NCBI GenBank assembly: GCA_002878375.1 | Contig: NIRF01000008.1 | Span: forward strand, 1 to 64,000 | Reading direction: 5' to 3' | Origin: Dictyoglomus sp. NZ13-RE01 | GTDB lineage: Bacteria > Dictyoglomota > Dictyoglomia > Dictyoglomales > Dictyoglomaceae | Length of the DNA: 64,000 nt | Part shown: positions 55,112-64,000 of the stretch, piece after piece | Numbering within the stretch: position 1 is the first letter of the stretch | How the letters are laid out: the number at the start of each line of letters is the position of its first letter | Translations under genes and position numbers: made by a program | The notes under the pieces: model-generated | Databases searched by the model: none | What the model was told of the DNA's origin: nothing | What the model saw: the letters and a program-made list of their open reading frames with translations, nothing else

Positions 55112-55166
55112 TGTTTTTCCCCCTTTTAACTTTTATTTTAAATCCCAAAAATTATTATTTGTATAT

Positions 55167-55175
55167 ATTATATCA
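55167..55175 (-). promoter_or_regulatory. Extended -10 for the secreted-protein gene
   Basis: Minus-strand TGA then TATAAT (55172-55167), 50 bases upstream of the ATG, which has an AAAAGGGGG ribosome site. No -35 consensus. Confidence 0.5.
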
Positions 55176-55406
55176 CGTTTTACCACATACTGCTCCCCTT
55201 AAAATTGAACAATTAAATATCTAAACGAGAAAAGTGTATGTCATTATAAACGTAATTATATCAGCGGTGTGTATATAAACGAGTTATATTAATTAAGACA
55301 AAAGGGGTTGGCAAAAGAAGAATAAAAAACACCATTTTTTTATATTTGACTTTAAATTAAAAACATGTTTTAATAAAACAAAATATGATATTTAGGAATT
55401 TAGTAA
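55176..55406. other. A/T-rich intergenic stretch
   Basis: No gene or clear structure. The sequence is A/T-rich with scattered short repeats. It may be decayed DNA separating the transferred pair from the cyclase remnant. Confidence 0.4.
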
Positions 55407-56303
55407 TTGAGAAATAAAAGCTTAAAAGATACTATTTTTTTGGAGTATATTTACAGTTTCTGCGGTTTTACTTATCATATTCTCTTTACTCATTACCGCA
55501 GTAGTCTATAGAACAGGTATTAATAACGCAACAGCCATAATTAGGCAGAGAAATCTTGCTATGAAAAATTACATTCTTTGGTATTTTATGCCACTTAGAA
55601 GAACTGTTGAGGTATTTTCTGAAAATCCCATTATTAAAAAAGGTACTACACTAACAAAAGAAGAAAGGAAGGAGATTCTTAATCTCTATAGAGTTGCTAA
55701 GGATATTCTACCTAATATAAATTATGTTTATTCAGGTTATGAGGATAAAACATTATTAATCAATAATTACAAACCTCCGTTGAAGAGTCGAATATTCAGC
55801 TTGAGATTCTATCTACCACTGCCTCTCTTACTGAATTATTCAATAGAAGAAAGCTTGTTCAAGAGCTTGAGAGAGAAAAACTTAGGACAGAAAGATACAA
55901 ATCTAATGCATCTATAATCATATTTGATATAGATCATTTCAAAGAAATAAATGATACATATGGGCATGAGGAAGGAGATATAGTTCTTAAAGAGGTTGGA
56001 GAAATTGTAAAGTCAACCATTAGAAAGACAGACTTTTTAGGTAGATGGGGAGGGGATGAATTTATCATTCTTCTTCCAGAAACAGATTTAAAATCCGCTG
56101 TTTCAATAGCAGAAAAAATAAGAAAATCTATAGAAGAACATACTTTTGGTGGTGGTAGACATATAACTGTAAGTATGGGAGTTGCAACTTTTACAGAAGA
56201 ATTAAGCCTTAAGGAAACTATAAAGCAGGCGGATGACATGCTTTACATGGCAAAACAAAAGGGAAGAAATAGGGTAGAATATCCCCATGATGATGAAAAA
56301 TAG
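55407..56303 (+). pseudogene. Membrane sensor diguanylate cyclase (GGDEF), frameshifted and shortened
   Basis: A TTG start at 55407 gives RNKSLKDTIF, then the frame shifts at a run of seven T (55435-55441). The next frame gives a membrane helix (SIFTVSAVLLIIFSLLI) and a Cache-like sensor segment (NINYVYSGYEDKTLLINNY). After about 55770 the reading continues in a third frame: LFNRRKLVQELERE, FDIDHFKEINDTYGHEEGD and the active-site RWGGDEFIILLPE. Most of the sensor domain is missing, so this is a decayed cyclic-di-GMP synthase. The GGDEF domain itself is complete in sequence but has no start codon of its own. It ends one base before the convergent ATPase gene. Confidence 0.8.
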
Positions 56304-56304
56304 A

Positions 56305-58842
56305 TTAGTTTAATTTTTCTTCAATGATTTCAATCCTTGCTTGTCTAAATGCTTCTAATATATTATTCTCATAATAAAATTTATCTATCTCTCCACCACT
56401 TGCCTCAAATATAATTTCTACTTCAAGATTAGAAAAAGACTTTTTTAATAGATTTATAATTCTTATAATTTGAGAAGTTTCTCCTTTTTTTGGGTCAATC
56501 TTTAATTTTAGATGCAAACTTTTTAATTTATATTCTGGGTTTACATTAACTTCTATTGTTCCAGTAGGCTCATGAACGCTAATCCCCTTTCCATCTTCAG
56601 GGGATTTAGTTTTTTCTTTTCCCTCTTCCGTACTTTTTTCTTTTTTACAAAGCTCTGGTTTAATAATTACTTCGCTTTCTTCAAACTCTATTTTTACATC
56701 TTCTACACATACAATTTCTCCATAATTAATATATCCAAAACCAAAAAGTCCTTTTTTAACTCCCTCCATTATTCCCTCTTTTAGAGCATCTCTTGAAAGC
56801 AGGCGAGTTTCTCCAGGAGTTGTAAGAAAGGTATTATAAAGATTTTTTATGGGAATATAATCTTTATCTGAAAGATATTTTTCTTTAATTACCACAGGAG
56901 ATATTTTTTCAAGAATTTCACCCTGACTCCTTAAATACTCATATACCTCATTATTTAATTGGTTTTCATGTATATTGGGTATTCCCATATTAAATTCTTT
57001 AAAGCCATTTTTATCAGGCACAAATAATTTTCTATAATATTTTCTTAATTCTTCATACTCTCTTCTTTCAAGTTCTTTAAGTTTTCTTGTGATTTCTTCC
57101 CTTTGTCTATGGGATAAGTTCAAAGATTTATCACTCTCAATCTCTTTAGTAGCAATAAGTTTTCTTAAAAAGTTTTGGAAGCTTTCTTTTTGTCCATCAT
57201 CGGAGCATAAAAATATTAATGTATTTCTATAAACCCTTGGAGATTCTCCACAATTTTCAAGAAATTCCTTATCTGGTCTTTCCTTGTTTAATATTGCAAG
57301 CTTTAATTCAGGAGTATCTGGAATATCCTTTGAAAATTTAGGATGTAAGTAAATTTTTAGCTTTTGAGAACCTACCGAATATTTCTGCAAAATCTCTCTT
57401 TCCTTCTCATATATTTTAGACTCAGGTACATTTTCTTCCCTTGAAAGCATAATTTTATTTAAATTTGGCTGGTTAGTGAAGAATAGACCATCATCGGAGA
57501 GGTAAAAAAGTTTTTCTCTTAAGTTATTTATCACTGTATCTATAATGGAGCTTTCAAATTCTGGTGATGCATTGCAAAGCTTAAGCTCTTTTGTTGTTGT
57601 TCCCCTTTCTCCTTTACCAGAAAAAGAAAGCATAAAAATAGCTGTGCTAATAACGGTTCCAAGTTTATATGGAGCATATGAAGTGCCAATACTTTCATCA
57701 ACCTTTTTTGCTCCTGCATTTTTTGATGTTATATCCTGGGCAATAATACTATCCCACTCTTGTCCAATATGGGCTATAAGCTCTCTTCTTATTACATCAT
57801 TGCTAAGATCAAAATCACCAAGACGAATGAATGGTATTTTTGTATCTTTAAGGCTATAAATTACCTGAGAAAGTAATCTTAAAACACCTCTTGTTCTCTG
57901 AAAAGTTGGAAATGAGCCCCATCTCTTGTAGAGCACATCAATAACCTCTGGTTTAAATGGATAGCTTTTTAAAAATCTTTCTCTATATTCAGAAATTTCA
58001 TTCTCCGATAAAATTTTTTCATTCCTTGCATAGTCTATAAATTCATCTACTATTTTTTGTGCTTCTTCTTCATCTATTCTATTGAAGAGTCTTGCTCTAA
58101 TCACATATTCTATTTCCTCATCGCTTACTGGAGTATATATATTTTCTGTTCGTCCAGTGATCTTTTGGAGTTGCTGATATATTTTTTCTGTATTTTCGTC
58201 ATAGTGTTCTATATTACTTGATGGTAATGTAAAAACAAATAGGGAATTTCCTACAGTTGAAACGGCTCCTGTTAGTTCCTGAATAAAAGCAAGAGTTTGG
58301 GCGGACAAATTTGAATCACCAATCTTTATTCCTCCTGCCTTTGTCACATATTCCAATATTTCATCCATAAGGATGAGGGCAGGGGAGTTTTTGGATAAAA
58401 GTTCTATTAATTTTTCTTTTCCTGGTGCTATATCGCCCTTTGTTATTACCACTTCTCCTGTAAGCTGTCTTTCCAATTCTTCCCATAATTTTTTCTCCTT
58501 TGGATCAAAGGCTGTTCCATCAATAACTACAACCTTTGCATTCCATTCCTTAGATCTATGGTAAAGGGCTATAAGGGTATGGGTTTTTCCTCCTCCAAAG
58601 GGGGTTTGTAGCTGAATAACTGCTCTATCGCTTTTCCCTTCAAGTCTTTCTTTTGCAATATTTAAAATATTTTTTAATCCATTGGTTACATAAGTTCTTC
58701 TAAAAAATAGGTTAGGATTCATATAATCAATGGGAGCTTTGCCACTTGCTACCTGCCATAGGTCTGCAGCAAATACTTCCATGTTAAGTTTTCCTTGAAT
58801 TATGTCATCATGAGGTAATGCAATTTGAATAAATGATTTCAT
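56305..58842 (-). CDS. DUF499-type AAA+ ATPase of the defence-like cassette
   Basis: 845 residues from the ATG at 58842, chosen for GGAGGG eight bases upstream. A GTG nine bases earlier is possible. The N-terminal part has IALPHDDIIQGKLNMEVFAADLW, a P-loop TPFGGGKTHTL (80-90) and Walker B ALILMDEILEYV (D160, E161). A second conserved block is SFPTFQRTRGVLRLLSQVIY. The C-terminal third has an acidic Lys/Glu linker and a small domain. DUF499 (COG1483) ATPases are found with DUF1156 methylases and SF2 helicases in predicted defence islands. It lies 21 bases downstream of the methylase and is the last gene of the set. Confidence 0.85.
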   Translation of the reverse strand: MKSFIQIALPHDDIIQGKLNMEVFAADLWQVASGKAPIDYMNPNLFFRRTYVTNGLKNILNIAKERLEGKSDRAVIQLQTPFGGGKTHTLIALYHRSKEWNAKVVVIDGTAFDPKEKKLWEELERQLTGEVVITKGDIAPGKEKLIELLSKNSPALILMDEILEYVTKAGGIKIGDSNLSAQTLAFIQELTGAVSTVGNSLFVFTLPSSNIEHYDENTEKIYQQLQKITGRTENIYTPVSDEEIEYVIRARLFNRIDEEEAQKIVDEFIDYARNEKILSENEISEYRERFLKSYPFKPEVIDVLYKRWGSFPTFQRTRGVLRLLSQVIYSLKDTKIPFIRLGDFDLSNDVIRRELIAHIGQEWDSIIAQDITSKNAGAKKVDESIGTSYAPYKLGTVISTAIFMLSFSGKGERGTTTKELKLCNASPEFESSIIDTVINNLREKLFYLSDDGLFFTNQPNLNKIMLSREENVPESKIYEKEREILQKYSVGSQKLKIYLHPKFSKDIPDTPELKLAILNKERPDKEFLENCGESPRVYRNTLIFLCSDDGQKESFQNFLRKLIATKEIESDKSLNLSHRQREEITRKLKELERREYEELRKYYRKLFVPDKNGFKEFNMGIPNIHENQLNNEVYEYLRSQGEILEKISPVVIKEKYLSDKDYIPIKNLYNTFLTTPGETRLLSRDALKEGIMEGVKKGLFGFGYINYGEIVCVEDVKIEFEESEVIIKPELCKKEKSTEEGKEKTKSPEDGKGISVHEPTGTIEVNVNPEYKLKSLHLKLKIDPKKGETSQIIRIINLLKKSFSNLEVEIIFEASGGEIDKFYYENNILEAFRQARIEIIEEKLN

Positions 58843-58862
58843 TCTTCTCACCCTCCAAATTT

Positions 58863-61589
58863 TTAATCTTCAAATAGGCTCCTTTGCTCAATGGTACCTT
58901 TTATTTCTTCTCTTAATCTTTCTCTTCCACTTAAAAATCCATCAAGAAGCCTTTTTTCTTTGCTGTCACTTGGTAAGGTTTCAGATATTGCTTGAGCCAC
59001 TCTATAAAATGCATCTCTCATTCCATATCCTGTATCTTTTAAAATCTCCTTCATCTTCTCCTTTTTTCCATCTTTCCAAAGTAATAAAACTTTGTGGAGA
59101 ACATCTATCATATCTTCTGTATTTTCAAGCTCCTTCAAATCCCTATCTTGTGGTCCAAGTACTATTATAAATTCTTTTTGTTTTTTAATAAATCCCTTAT
59201 TCCAAAACTTCTCAAGATCAACCCCTATTGAACTTGCAAGCTTTCTTGCATCGTCAAACTCTACCTTTGCCTCTTTATAAGTCCATCGCCAAAGTAAATA
59301 AAATCTTGTAAGAGGTGAAAGTTCTCCAGAGATACCATCATGAAGAATTTTTTTCACTGTGTAATCGGTAACAACCTCTCTAATATAATCTATTAATTTT
59401 TCTGCACTAATTTCATTTCCTTCATAATCCATAACCTTTTTGTATTTTGCAAAAATCTCAATAGCAGAGCCAATTCCTGCCACAAAATAATCTGCACCAC
59501 CTATACCTTCCTCCCATAGTTTTTCAAGTTTTTTAGGTACATAATTTTTTATTTCCTCTTTTACTTCATTAAACCATCCTATCTCTTTCCTTTCCATTTT
59601 CCTGCAGATAAAATATATAGATGAAGCTAAAGCGGCAGATTCTTTTGCCCTTAATCTTGCCTTCATTTCTGTATCAATAGGCCATGAGGCTGTAGGAACA
59701 AGTCCAGATTCAATAAGGGAGTTTATTAATGTTTCCCAGCCAGAAGCTGATTTATGAGCATATACAATTATTGCTATGCCATTTGGTTTTAGAACCCTTG
59801 CTATCTCTCTAAATGCTTTTTTAAGCATATCCTCAAAAAATTTTTTACCTGCTTCAAAGCCACCTTTTTGGTGAGAATAAGCTACAATTTCCTTTGATTT
59901 GGGAGTAAGTGGAGTAATAAAAAGGTCTGGATATAAATCTCCAATGCTTCTTTTTAACCATACATAGAAGAAATCAGAAAGATAAGAGTAAGGCACATTA
60001 TCATAATAGGGTGGATCTGTGAAAACTGCATCAAAATAGTTATCTGGATATGGAAGCTCTGTTGCAGATGCTTGAGTAACAAGAGGAATATAAAGTTTTC
60101 CATAGTTTTCTACTGGAGGAATTTGGGAGAGGTTTTCTAATGTAGTAATTATATAACTATATTGTTTCTCCCATCCCTGAACTCCATCTATAACATTTGT
60201 TTCAGCATAATCCCAAACCATTCCTAAGGCTTGACGGCCAAATGTATGTTCCTGTTTCTCTGCAATATTATTCCAAATCGATAAAATAGAGTTTCTATCT
60301 GCCAACCTATTTACACCTAACCCCAAATAGCTTACCACAGCTTTTGCATACTCTTTATCATATCCTTCCTCAATCATCTTTTTGTAAGCAAGTCTTACTT
60401 TTTCTGTAAATGTAATTAGAGCCAGCTTTTGTCTGGAATTAAAAAGATCACCATAAGAGTTTAATTCATAATTACGAACAGAAAATGCTCTTTCTGCTCC
60501 TCGACCTTTGCCTTCTGGAGTTGGTTCATCCGGCACAGGGTCAATTCCCCATTCCTCCATAAGCTTTTGTCTTTTTTCCTCCAAATAAATTTCCGCTTGC
60601 TTGAAAATTTCCATATCTTTTTCCATTGCAATTCTATATCTTTTACCTTCAGCACCGGGCTTATGCAAGACTACTGCAACCATTCTTTGCCCTGCTTTTC
60701 CTTCTTTAAAAAGCTTCCTTGTTGTATCATCATTAATTACACTGCCACATACAGGACACACCACTACTGCCCTTGAAACAGTGCCTTTTTCTGGGTCAAA
60801 ATCTGGGGGCATTTCTTCATATCCATCTCCAACTATTTTAAACTTTACTTCTTTCCCCTCAACAAAAGGATAAAGAGAAACTTTTTTATTATCCTTCTTT
60901 GCAAGCCAAAATTGGCGCATTAATGGTATCTCCGCATTACATGTAGGATTTTGGCATGGGATAGTGCGAGCCCATATATATCCCACAGGAATATCTCCAT
61001 TTTCATCTATGGGATAAAATTTTCCAATCTCTTCCTTTGCAGACTCCAACACCCAATTTCCCCACTTTTTAACATCCTCAAGAAGGGGGTTTTTCGTCTC
61101 AGACTCCAGTAAACTATGCTCATTTTTAATCTCTCTTGGTCTTCCATATTTTTGTGGGTATTCAAGGGTACATTTTAAAATGAGAACTGCAACAGGATTG
61201 TACTCTACAGCGTGAACCTCACATCCAAGTCTTAATGCTTCAAGGGGAATAGAACCACCACCCGAGAAAGGATCAAGGACTTTTGGGGGTTTTCCACCAT
61301 TTGCCTCCAAAATATCTTTTCTTGCCTTTTCAATTATATGCTTATTTAAAGAATTTTCCCACTTTGAAAGGTTAACGATAAATTGATTAATTTTGTCCCA
61401 CTCTGTTCTGTCTTCTTGAGCAGGTATTAATGCGGAATAGTTTGTTGCTCTTGATGAAGCAAGAGGTCTTCGAGCCCACCAAATATGTAATGTTGATATG
61501 TGCCCATGTCTTATATTTTTCTCCTTTGCAGATATCTCACTTACCTCTTTCACAGGAAAACTATCTTCTATAAATCTTTTATCCTTCAT
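58863..61589 (-). CDS. DUF1156-type DNA adenine methylase with zinc-ribbon insert
   Basis: 908 residues from the ATG at 61589, which makes a four-base ATGA overlap with the helicase stop. An ATG three codons earlier is the alternative. The N-terminal DUF1156 signature is [20 protein letters not shown] and [20 protein letters not shown]-binding motif I is [19 protein letters not shown] (about 104-122). Two Cys knuckles (CQNPTC near 210, CPVCGS near 277) form a probable zinc ribbon. The catalytic motif TDPPYYDN is near 525. The order motif I, insert, DPPY and the zinc ribbon fit COG1743-type predicted N6-adenine or N4-cytosine methylases. Probably the modification component of the cassette. Confidence 0.88.
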   Translation of the reverse strand: MKDKRFIEDSFPVKEVSEISAKEKNIRHGHISTLHIWWARRPLASSRATNYSALIPAQEDRTEWDKINQFIVNLSKWENSLNKHIIEKARKDILEANGGKPPKVLDPFSGGGSIPLEALRLGCEVHAVEYNPVAVLILKCTLEYPQKYGRPREIKNEHSLLESETKNPLLEDVKKWGNWVLESAKEEIGKFYPIDENGDIPVGYIWARTIPCQNPTCNAEIPLMRQFWLAKKDNKKVSLYPFVEGKEVKFKIVGDGYEEMPPDFDPEKGTVSRAVVVCPVCGSVINDDTTRKLFKEGKAGQRMVAVVLHKPGAEGKRYRIAMEKDMEIFKQAEIYLEEKRQKLMEEWGIDPVPDEPTPEGKGRGAERAFSVRNYELNSYGDLFNSRQKLALITFTEKVRLAYKKMIEEGYDKEYAKAVVSYLGLGVNRLADRNSILSIWNNIAEKQEHTFGRQALGMVWDYAETNVIDGVQGWEKQYSYIITTLENLSQIPPVENYGKLYIPLVTQASATELPYPDNYFDAVFTDPPYYDNVPYSYLSDFFYVWLKRSIGDLYPDLFITPLTPKSKEIVAYSHQKGGFEAGKKFFEDMLKKAFREIARVLKPNGIAIIVYAHKSASGWETLINSLIESGLVPTASWPIDTEMKARLRAKESAALASSIYFICRKMERKEIGWFNEVKEEIKNYVPKKLEKLWEEGIGGADYFVAGIGSAIEIFAKYKKVMDYEGNEISAEKLIDYIREVVTDYTVKKILHDGISGELSPLTRFYLLWRWTYKEAKVEFDDARKLASSIGVDLEKFWNKGFIKKQKEFIIVLGPQDRDLKELENTEDMIDVLHKVLLLWKDGKKEKMKEILKDTGYGMRDAFYRVAQAISETLPSDSKEKRLLDGFLSGRERLREEIKGTIEQRSLFED

Positions 61590-64000
61590 GCTCTCCATAC
61601 CTCTTCCGATTTATTTTTCCATTCTTCCAAGGGTATAATATATCTTACCACACCAATTTCTTCCAGTGGTAAAAGATTTATGGCAGGATTTTTAATGATT
61701 GTTAAAACAGGATTTGTTTTTATATTAGATACTATATATAAATAATATTGGTCTTTGAAATTTTTTGCTTTAAACCATTCGTTTTGAGTTAGGGCTACGT
61801 CTCCCTCTTCAGCTCTTGCCTTAACCTCTATGTATCTTACTTCTCCTGTCTTTTCATCCTTTGATCTTATATCATATCCAAGATTTTCCTTTGACACATC
61901 TTCAGGAGTTCTACCACATTCCCTTTCATATCTCATAGCTATCTCCATCCCAATTTTTTCAATCTCTTCATTTTCTACCATTGCATCTTTCATTGGCACC
62001 ACCTTTATCACTGTTAAAAGCTCCGGTTTTGTCATAGATAAATTTTGTTCCTGTTCTATCTCTTTTTCTAAATCCTCTCTTGCATTTTTATATTTTTCCA
62101 AAAGTTCTTTTTTATTTCTTATAGGTAAATCTACTTTTTCTCCCTTATCAAGTCTATCGTAAAGTTCTGCTAATTCTTCGTTTAATTTATCAATAAAATA
62201 ATTAAGTGATTTTAAACCATATTTCCTTTTTATTTCTGCCTGTCTTTTTCTCTCCTGAGCTATCTCCTCTTTATATTTTTCTACTGCATAAATAGCACGA
62301 CCTATTAATTTATTCTCCTCTACTATATATTCAGAAGGGTTTGATTTTTCAGGTGACAAATCCCAAATAATAGTAGGATTTATTTCTCTTACACTATTTC
62401 CATCATCATAAAGGGCAAATATTTTTCTTCCTGCAATCTCCCCTTTTGCATCTTTTATCTCTCCTATGTAAAACCAGATGTATCCATTTAGTTTTCCAGA
62501 TGGATCTTTGAATACTGCTCCTCTTTTAGCCTCCAATTGGTAATTCCTAATAATCCATTCTAATAAAGCTTCTAATAATGGATGTCCAAAGGAGATAAAC
62601 TCTGCATCTTGATTTCTAAAGGCTATATCTTTATCAAAGGTTGCTTTTGGATAGCTTCTACTTAATTTACCATACATTTTTTGAAAATTAATATCGTCAT
62701 TAAAATTTATAAGAGGGGTTGAAAATACATCTTCAATGGCTATAAACTCTTTCTTAGTATCTTTAATTTTCCCTTTAATATCCGAATTTGTGTATGCCTT
62801 TCTAAAGAAAGCTTCAACATATTCAGGTACAAGTTTATTTTCTTTTGCCTTTTCATTCATTTCTTTTATCCTTGTGTAATCAATAAATCTTGTGGCAAGG
62901 CTTTCTCCCAAGATCTCTTTTATTTCAGAGATATATTTCTCATCAGGTTTTATATCTAATTCCTTTAAGATTTCATCCATACTTTTAGCATTCATCACTG
63001 CATCAACTATAAGTTGGTATAGATTTTTATCTTTAAATATCTCACCAATTACATCAAAGATCCTGTCACTTCCAAGCTTTTCTCTTATCTCATCTAATTT
63101 ATCAAGTAATTTAGAAAGCACCTTTCCTTCTCTTGTATCATCCGCCACAAGATTAAAAATATAAACATCTTTTTGCTGACCATATCTATGGATTCTTCCC
63201 ATTCTCTGTTCAAGCCTATTTGGGGTCCAAGGTATATCATAATTTATCATTATATGGCAAAATTGCAGGTTTATTCCTTCTCCTGCAGCTTCTGTGGCTA
63301 CCATTATATCAGTATAGTCTTTGAAATTCTTCTCCTCTTCAATTCTTTTTTCCATATTCATTCCGCCATGTATGAAGTTTACCTTATATCCCCAGCTCTT
63401 TATTTTTTCCACTAAATATTCAAGAGTATCCTTAAATTCAGTAAATATTAATATTCTGGGTTTTCCATCCATCTCCTTAATTTTCTTAAAGCCTTCTTCA
63501 ATTGCCTTTTTAAGCTCTTTAATTTTTACCTCCTCTTCAGATTGCAATACCTCTTTTGCTTTATTAATAAGTCTTTCTAAGGTCTTTATTTCCTTTTTTA
63601 GCTCATCCATATTTTTTGCCAATGTGATTTGTTCCCACTCTTCTTCCTTTTTCATTCTTTCTTCCTCAGCCATATCTTCATATTCTTCTATATCAATTTC
63701 TTCCTCTGGTACTCTTTTTAGCTCTTCCTCTTTTGAGATCTTTTCCAATCTGTTTTTTCTTCTTTCCAAGGATCTTAAAAGGGCATAGACACTTGATGCC
63801 ATTCTTCTTTGAAGAAGTACAAGGGCAAAGGCAACATTCCTTCTTCTATCCATTTCAATTGCTTTATTGTATTGTTCTACTACATATTTTGTGACCTCGT
63901 TATAAAGTTCCTTTTCTTTATCTGAAAGCTGAAATTTTATCGTTTTTGGAAATCTTCTTGTGAATATGGGTTTTCCCTCAAAATTCTTAAGATCCTCTTT
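61586..64000 (-). CDS. SF2/SNF2-type helicase with DUF3883-like C-terminus, partial
   Basis: The 3' 805 codons are in the window and the frame stays open to the right edge. An internal ATG at 63853 is not the start. Motifs seen are helicase C-terminal: [50 protein letters not shown] and [17 protein letters not shown]. Charged coiled coils lie between and after. The end (about the last 100 residues) resembles DUF3883: [12 protein letters not shown] followed by [20 protein letters not shown], a nuclease-like D...ExK arrangement. The ATPase motifs I and II must lie beyond the edge. It is upstream of and overlaps the methylase gene. Confidence 0.88.
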   Translation of the reverse strand, partial: KEDLKNFEGKPIFTRRFPKTIKFQLSDKEKELYNEVTKYVVEQYNKAIEMDRRRNVAFALVLLQRRMASSVYALLRSLERRKNRLEKISKEEELKRVPEEEIDIEEYEDMAEEERMKKEEEWEQITLAKNMDELKKEIKTLERLINKAKEVLQSEEEVKIKELKKAIEEGFKKIKEMDGKPRILIFTEFKDTLEYLVEKIKSWGYKVNFIHGGMNMEKRIEEEKNFKDYTDIMVATEAAGEGINLQFCHIMINYDIPWTPNRLEQRMGRIHRYGQQKDVYIFNLVADDTREGKVLSKLLDKLDEIREKLGSDRIFDVIGEIFKDKNLYQLIVDAVMNAKSMDEILKELDIKPDEKYISEIKEILGESLATRFIDYTRIKEMNEKAKENKLVPEYVEAFFRKAYTNSDIKGKIKDTKKEFIAIEDVFSTPLINFNDDINFQKMYGKLSRSYPKATFDKDIAFRNQDAEFISFGHPLLEALLEWIIRNYQLEAKRGAVFKDPSGKLNGYIWFYIGEIKDAKGEIAGRKIFALYDDGNSVREINPTIIWDLSPEKSNPSEYIVEENKLIGRAIYAVEKYKEEIAQERKRQAEIKRKYGLKSLNYFIDKLNEELAELYDRLDKGEKVDLPIRNKKELLEKYKNAREDLEKEIEQEQNLSMTKPELLTVIKVVPMKDAMVENEEIEKIGMEIAMRYERECGRTPEDVSKENLGYDIRSKDEKTGEVRYIEVKARAEEGDVALTQNEWFKAKNFKDQYYLYIVSNIKTNPVLTIIKNPAINLLPLEEIGVVRYIIPLEEWKNKSEEVWRA

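Noticed and set aside
53351-55430. Intact integrative element bounded by tRNA direct repeats
   Set aside because: No integrase and no second copy of the tRNA 3' end were found inside the window.

Overview
The window is about 64 kb of AT-rich bacterial DNA, densely packed with genes. Gene content and protein style point to a thermophilic, anaerobic, diderm bacterium, most likely Dictyoglomus. The reasons are an archaeal-type phosphoglycerate mutase, TolC-type outer-membrane efflux proteins, PEGA proteins, dipeptide-type ABC importers next to an intracellular glycoside hydrolase, and T-box and FMN riboswitches. This is recognition from memory, not a database search.

Layout. 1-5200: dipeptide/oligosaccharide-type ABC importer (broken first permease, second permease, two ATPases) and a GH5 hydrolase. 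5200-8040: DEDD exonuclease, beta-CASP metallohydrolase and SDR oxidoreductase. 8070-17600: apgM, a PEGA protein, a collapsed hflK-hflC remnant, dnaA, a Crp/Fnr regulator, an RluD-type pseudouridine synthase, RqcH and a small Cys-motif protein. 17700-23950: MacAB-TolC-like export operon with two TolC-like proteins. 24030-26710: Spy/CpxP-like protein, ECF sigma, zinc anti-sigma and RseB-like protein. 26670-32280: MagIII-like glycosylase, purH, bifunctional nuclease, EamA transporter, FMN-riboswitch-controlled RibU, DegV and an ArsR regulator. 32440-38920: ffh-rpsP-khpA-rimM-trmD-rplS-lepB-rnhB-yraN-comM. 39120-40600: a C11 peptidase lipoprotein gene with an in-frame stop. 40650-50140: Leu T-box leader and ilvB-ilvN-ilvC-leuA-leuC-leuD-leuB-cimA. 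50140-53280: ABC-2 exporter. 53351: tRNA-Asn.

Right of the tRNA the character changes to an accessory region. It holds a frameshifted flavodoxin, a secreted protein of visibly different composition, a frameshifted and shortened diguanylate cyclase, and a three-gene DNA-processing cassette that runs off the right edge. The cassette encodes an SF2 helicase with a DUF3883-like tail, a DUF1156-type DNA methylase and a DUF499-type ATPase. It looks like a helicase-methylase-ATPase defence system and is the best candidate for an unusual system here.

Recurring themes are as follows. (1) Five loci are broken: dppB-like, hflK/hflC, C11 peptidase, flavodoxin and GGDEF. (2) Promoters of TATAAT type, often with an extended -10 TGn, in three cases sit so close to the ATG that the mRNA would be leaderless. 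(3) RNA-level control includes a T-box, an FMN riboswitch, a Shine-Dalgarno-sequestering hairpin and a 13-bp hairpin inside the ECF sigma gene. (4) A CRP-like palindrome lies at a class-II activator position, and a Crp-family regulator is encoded nearby.
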